Assembly (NCBI GenBank): GCA_030696545.1
Contig: JAUYSA010000243.1
Span: forward strand, 1-7,408
Direction: 5' to 3'
DNA from: Hyphomonadaceae bacterium
GTDB lineage: Bacteria > Pseudomonadota > Alphaproteobacteria > Caulobacterales > Hyphomonadaceae
Length of the DNA stretch: 7,408 nt
Under the pieces are notes generated by a model. It made no database searches. It saw nothing but the letters and a program-made list of their open reading frames with translations, and was not told the DNA's origin. The position numbers and the translations under genes are program-made. Positions 6,232-7,408 of the stretch are shown here, in pieces (positions within the stretch are counted from its first letter, which is position 1; each line of letters starts with the position of its first letter).

Positions 6232-6436
6232 CGGTCTTCTCCCGCGTACGCCAACCGGGCCACCAATGCGGCGCCCGTCGCGAATCGGCCACATGATGAG
6301 GTGGTTTGGGGTGGCCTGCACACAGGAATTTGTCGCAGCACCAAGGGTTTTACCCTTCTGGACCCATTAATTCGCGGGCGCCATATTCGCGCCGCTCAAC
6401 TCATGCCTATGTAGCTGAATTCCTTGCGGAGCCGTG
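6232..6436. promoter_or_regulatory. Divergent intergenic region with a 15-base inverted repeat
   Basis: This 205-base spacer must carry the leftward promoter of the NrdJ-like gene and the rightward promoter of the NDUFA12-mlaD operon. In its middle, AAGGGT (6343-6348) and ACCCTT (6352-6357) form a perfect inverted repeat around TTT, a candidate operator for one or both directions. ATTCGCG occurs twice, at 6370-6376 and 6385-6391. I could not identify convincing -35/-10 pairs. Confidence 0.5.
6236..6243 (-). promoter_or_regulatory. Ribosome binding site fixing the NrdJ-like gene's start
   Basis: Read leftward, GGGAGAAG ends 4 bases before the ATG at 6231; the GGAG core is 7 bases away. This is one of the best Shine-Dalgarno matches in the window and favours 6231 over the in-frame ATG codons at 6321 and 6294. 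Confidence 0.75.
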
Positions 6437-6823
6437 ATGCTGAAGTCGATCTTCACCTGGTGGAACGGTGCCACCATTGGCGCCCGCTTCGACATCGGCC
6501 GCAGGGCGGGTTTCGTCGGCAAGGACGACATCGGAAACAGGTATTTCGAGGAGAGAAAGCCTAGCCTCGAAGGCCGCAAGCGCCGCTACGTGATCTACAA
6601 TGGCTACGCAGAGCCGACCAAGGTTCCAGCCGACTGGCACGGCTGGCTGCATTACACATTCGATAAACCGCCGACAGAATCGCCTCTGCCCCGCAAGAGC
6701 TGGGAGCTGCCCCATAAATCGAACATGACCGGCACGCTTGAGGCCTACCGTCCCAAGGGCAGCCTGTCCGAGGGTGGCGAGCGGGCGAAAAGTTCTGGCG
6801 ATTATGAGTCCTGGAAACCCTGA
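6437..6823 (+). CDS. NDUFA12-family accessory subunit of respiratory complex I
   Basis: 128-residue homologue of the mitochondrial 17.2-kDa complex I subunit (NDUFA12/B17.2). This is a supernumerary subunit of NADH:ubiquinone oxidoreductase found in alphaproteobacteria and mitochondria, where it sits on the matrix/cytoplasmic side. Family features seen are the N-terminal TWWNGATIG, then GxDDxGNRYFE around residues 33-42, RRYVIYNG near 53-60, the core VPADWHGWLHY, and the PHKSNMTGT block toward the C-terminus. Length is typical. ATG 6437 is preferred over the GTG at 6434 because GGAG (6428-6431) lies 5 bases before it. It is encoded far from any visible nuo operon, which is usual in alphaproteobacteria. 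The stop overlaps the next start (TGATG), so mlaD is translationally coupled. Confidence 0.96.
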   Translation: MLKSIFTWWNGATIGARFDIGRRAGFVGKDDIGNRYFEERKPSLEGRKRRYVIYNGYAEPTKVPADWHGWLHYTFDKPPTESPLPRKSWELPHKSNMTGTLEAYRPKGSLSEGGERAKSSGDYESWKP

Positions 6824-7320
6824 TGCGCGAATCGCTTTTCGAAACCCTGATCGGTCTTGCGGTAGTCGCCGTTGCCGGCTTCTTCCTGGTGTTTTCGCTT
6901 TCGCAGCGTAGCGACGCTTCGACCGGGGATAGCTACGACTTGATTGCGCGTTTCGACCGCGCCGATGGCGTGTCGCCGGGCACCGACGTCAGGGTGGCCG
7001 GCGTGAAAGTCGGTACTGTTCGTTCAGTCGTGCTCGATCAGAAAACCTTCAAGGCGGAAGCAACGCTCGCGATCAAGAAAGACGTTCAGATCCCCGAAGA
7101 GTCTGCAGCGCAGATCCAGTCAGACAGCCTGCTGGGCGGCAGCTATATCCACGTCCAGATAAGCGGAATGCCGGACAACATGCAGCCGGGTTCCAGGTTT
7201 GAATATACGCGCGGCAGCATGGATATCCTCGGCATTCTTCTGGAAGCCGTGGGTGGCCTGGGCGGCGGCGGAGGCGACAGTGAAACCGGGGGCGGTTCGA
7301 CGGAAGAGGCTCTCCCATGA
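6823..7320 (+). CDS. mlaD: MlaD-type MCE-domain lipid transport protein
   Basis: 165-residue inner-membrane protein of the Mla pathway, which moves phospholipids between outer and inner membranes to keep outer-membrane asymmetry. MlaD normally forms a hexameric ring on the periplasmic side of the MlaFE transporter. The N-terminus (MRESLFETLIG) is typical, a single membrane segment spans about residues 8-26, and the MCE domain covers about 38-118 with DGVSPGTDVRVAGVKVG at 48-64 and LLGGSYIHVQ at 103-112. After it come a short hydrophobic helix (DILGILLEAVGGL, 134-146) and a Gly/Ser/Glu tail. Length is close to E. coli MlaD (183). The ATG shares a base with the NDUFA12 stop, and the gene's own stop overlaps the next start (ATGA). 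The transporter partners mlaE and mlaF are not in the window, so they must lie elsewhere if present. Confidence 0.94.
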   Translation: MRESLFETLIGLAVVAVAGFFLVFSLSQRSDASTGDSYDLIARFDRADGVSPGTDVRVAGVKVGTVRSVVLDQKTFKAEATLAIKKDVQIPEESAAQIQSDSLLGGSYIHVQISGMPDNMQPGSRFEYTRGSMDILGILLEAVGGLGGGGGDSETGGGSTEEALP

Positions 7321-7408
7321 CACGCTTCATTCGCATTACGCTTGCCACTGCTGCGATGGCGCTCGCTGCGGCCGGGGCGCACGCGCTCGAGCCGCGCGCG
7401 AGCGTTAA
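7317..7408 (+). CDS. Exported protein, 5' end only (probably DUF2155 family)
   Basis: Only the first 30 codons are present; the frame runs off the right edge. The start is well supported: GGAAGAGG (7302-7309) lies 7 bases upstream, and the ATG overlaps the mlaD stop as ATGA. The peptide begins MTRFIRI, then an Ala-rich hydrophobic stretch ending AHA, a good signal peptide with cleavage likely after residue 23. Nothing family-specific is visible in this fragment. DUF2155 is suggested only because such a gene commonly follows NDUFA12 and mlaD in alphaproteobacteria, as I recall the order. Confidence 0.7.
   Translation, partial: MTRFIRITLATAAMALAAAGAHALEPRASV

Noticed and set aside
6282..6286. 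GAATC as a CcrM methylation site regulating the divergent promoters
   Set aside because: A single GANTC site is expected by chance at this density, and no promoter could be placed relative to it.
6232..6321. Upstream in-frame start at 6321 for the NrdJ-like gene, adding 30 residues
   Set aside because: No ribosome binding site there, Arg/Gly-rich low-quality sequence, and a strong Shine-Dalgarno just before 6231.

Overview
The window looks like a chromosomal segment of a GC-rich alphaproteobacterium. The main evidence is the run NDUFA12 - mlaD - secreted protein at the right end, a gene order I associate with alphaproteobacteria. An alphaproteobacterial-type ParA-like ATPase gene and a relative of the B12-dependent ribonucleotide reductase NrdJ support this. 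Hyphomonadaceae/Caulobacterales is my best guess at finer rank, but that is inference only. I see no tRNA, rRNA, CRISPR array, transposase or integron signal.

Layout. Positions 3-1100 (+) hold the 3' two thirds of aspS (aspartyl-tRNA synthetase). A 244-base spacer follows, with a strong GC-rich hairpin and a short direct repeat. Next is a two-gene unit (+): an orphan ParA-like ATPase (1345-2358) and, 11 bases later, a small protein (2370-2918) with a Pro-rich linker and a ribbon-helix-helix-like segment. Together they look like a compact positioning or partition-type module with no recognisable ParB. A secreted pentapeptide-repeat protein (2925-3446, -) lies tail-to-tail with it. Just upstream of that gene is a second, diverged copy of its signal peptide that stops where the mature protein would begin (3461-3526, -). 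A gene-poor stretch runs to 3822.

A large gene (3823-6231, -) encodes an 802-residue protein. Its C-terminal ~420 residues look like the C-terminal part of NrdJ, including the TSCPD domain and the terminal zinc ribbon. The catalytic part of the reductase is absent and replaced by ~380 residues that I do not recognise. This is the most unusual gene in the window.

A 205-base divergent spacer leads to a tightly coupled (+) operon: the complex I accessory subunit NDUFA12 (6437-6823), the MCE-domain lipid transport protein MlaD (6823-7320), and the start of an exported protein (7317 onward, cut by the window end). These three overlap by 1 and 4 bases, so translational coupling is likely.

Functionally the window mixes housekeeping genes (aspS, NDUFA12, mlaD) with three poorly described items: the ParA/RHH pair, the pentapeptide gene with its duplicated leader, and the NrdJ-derived protein without a reductase core.
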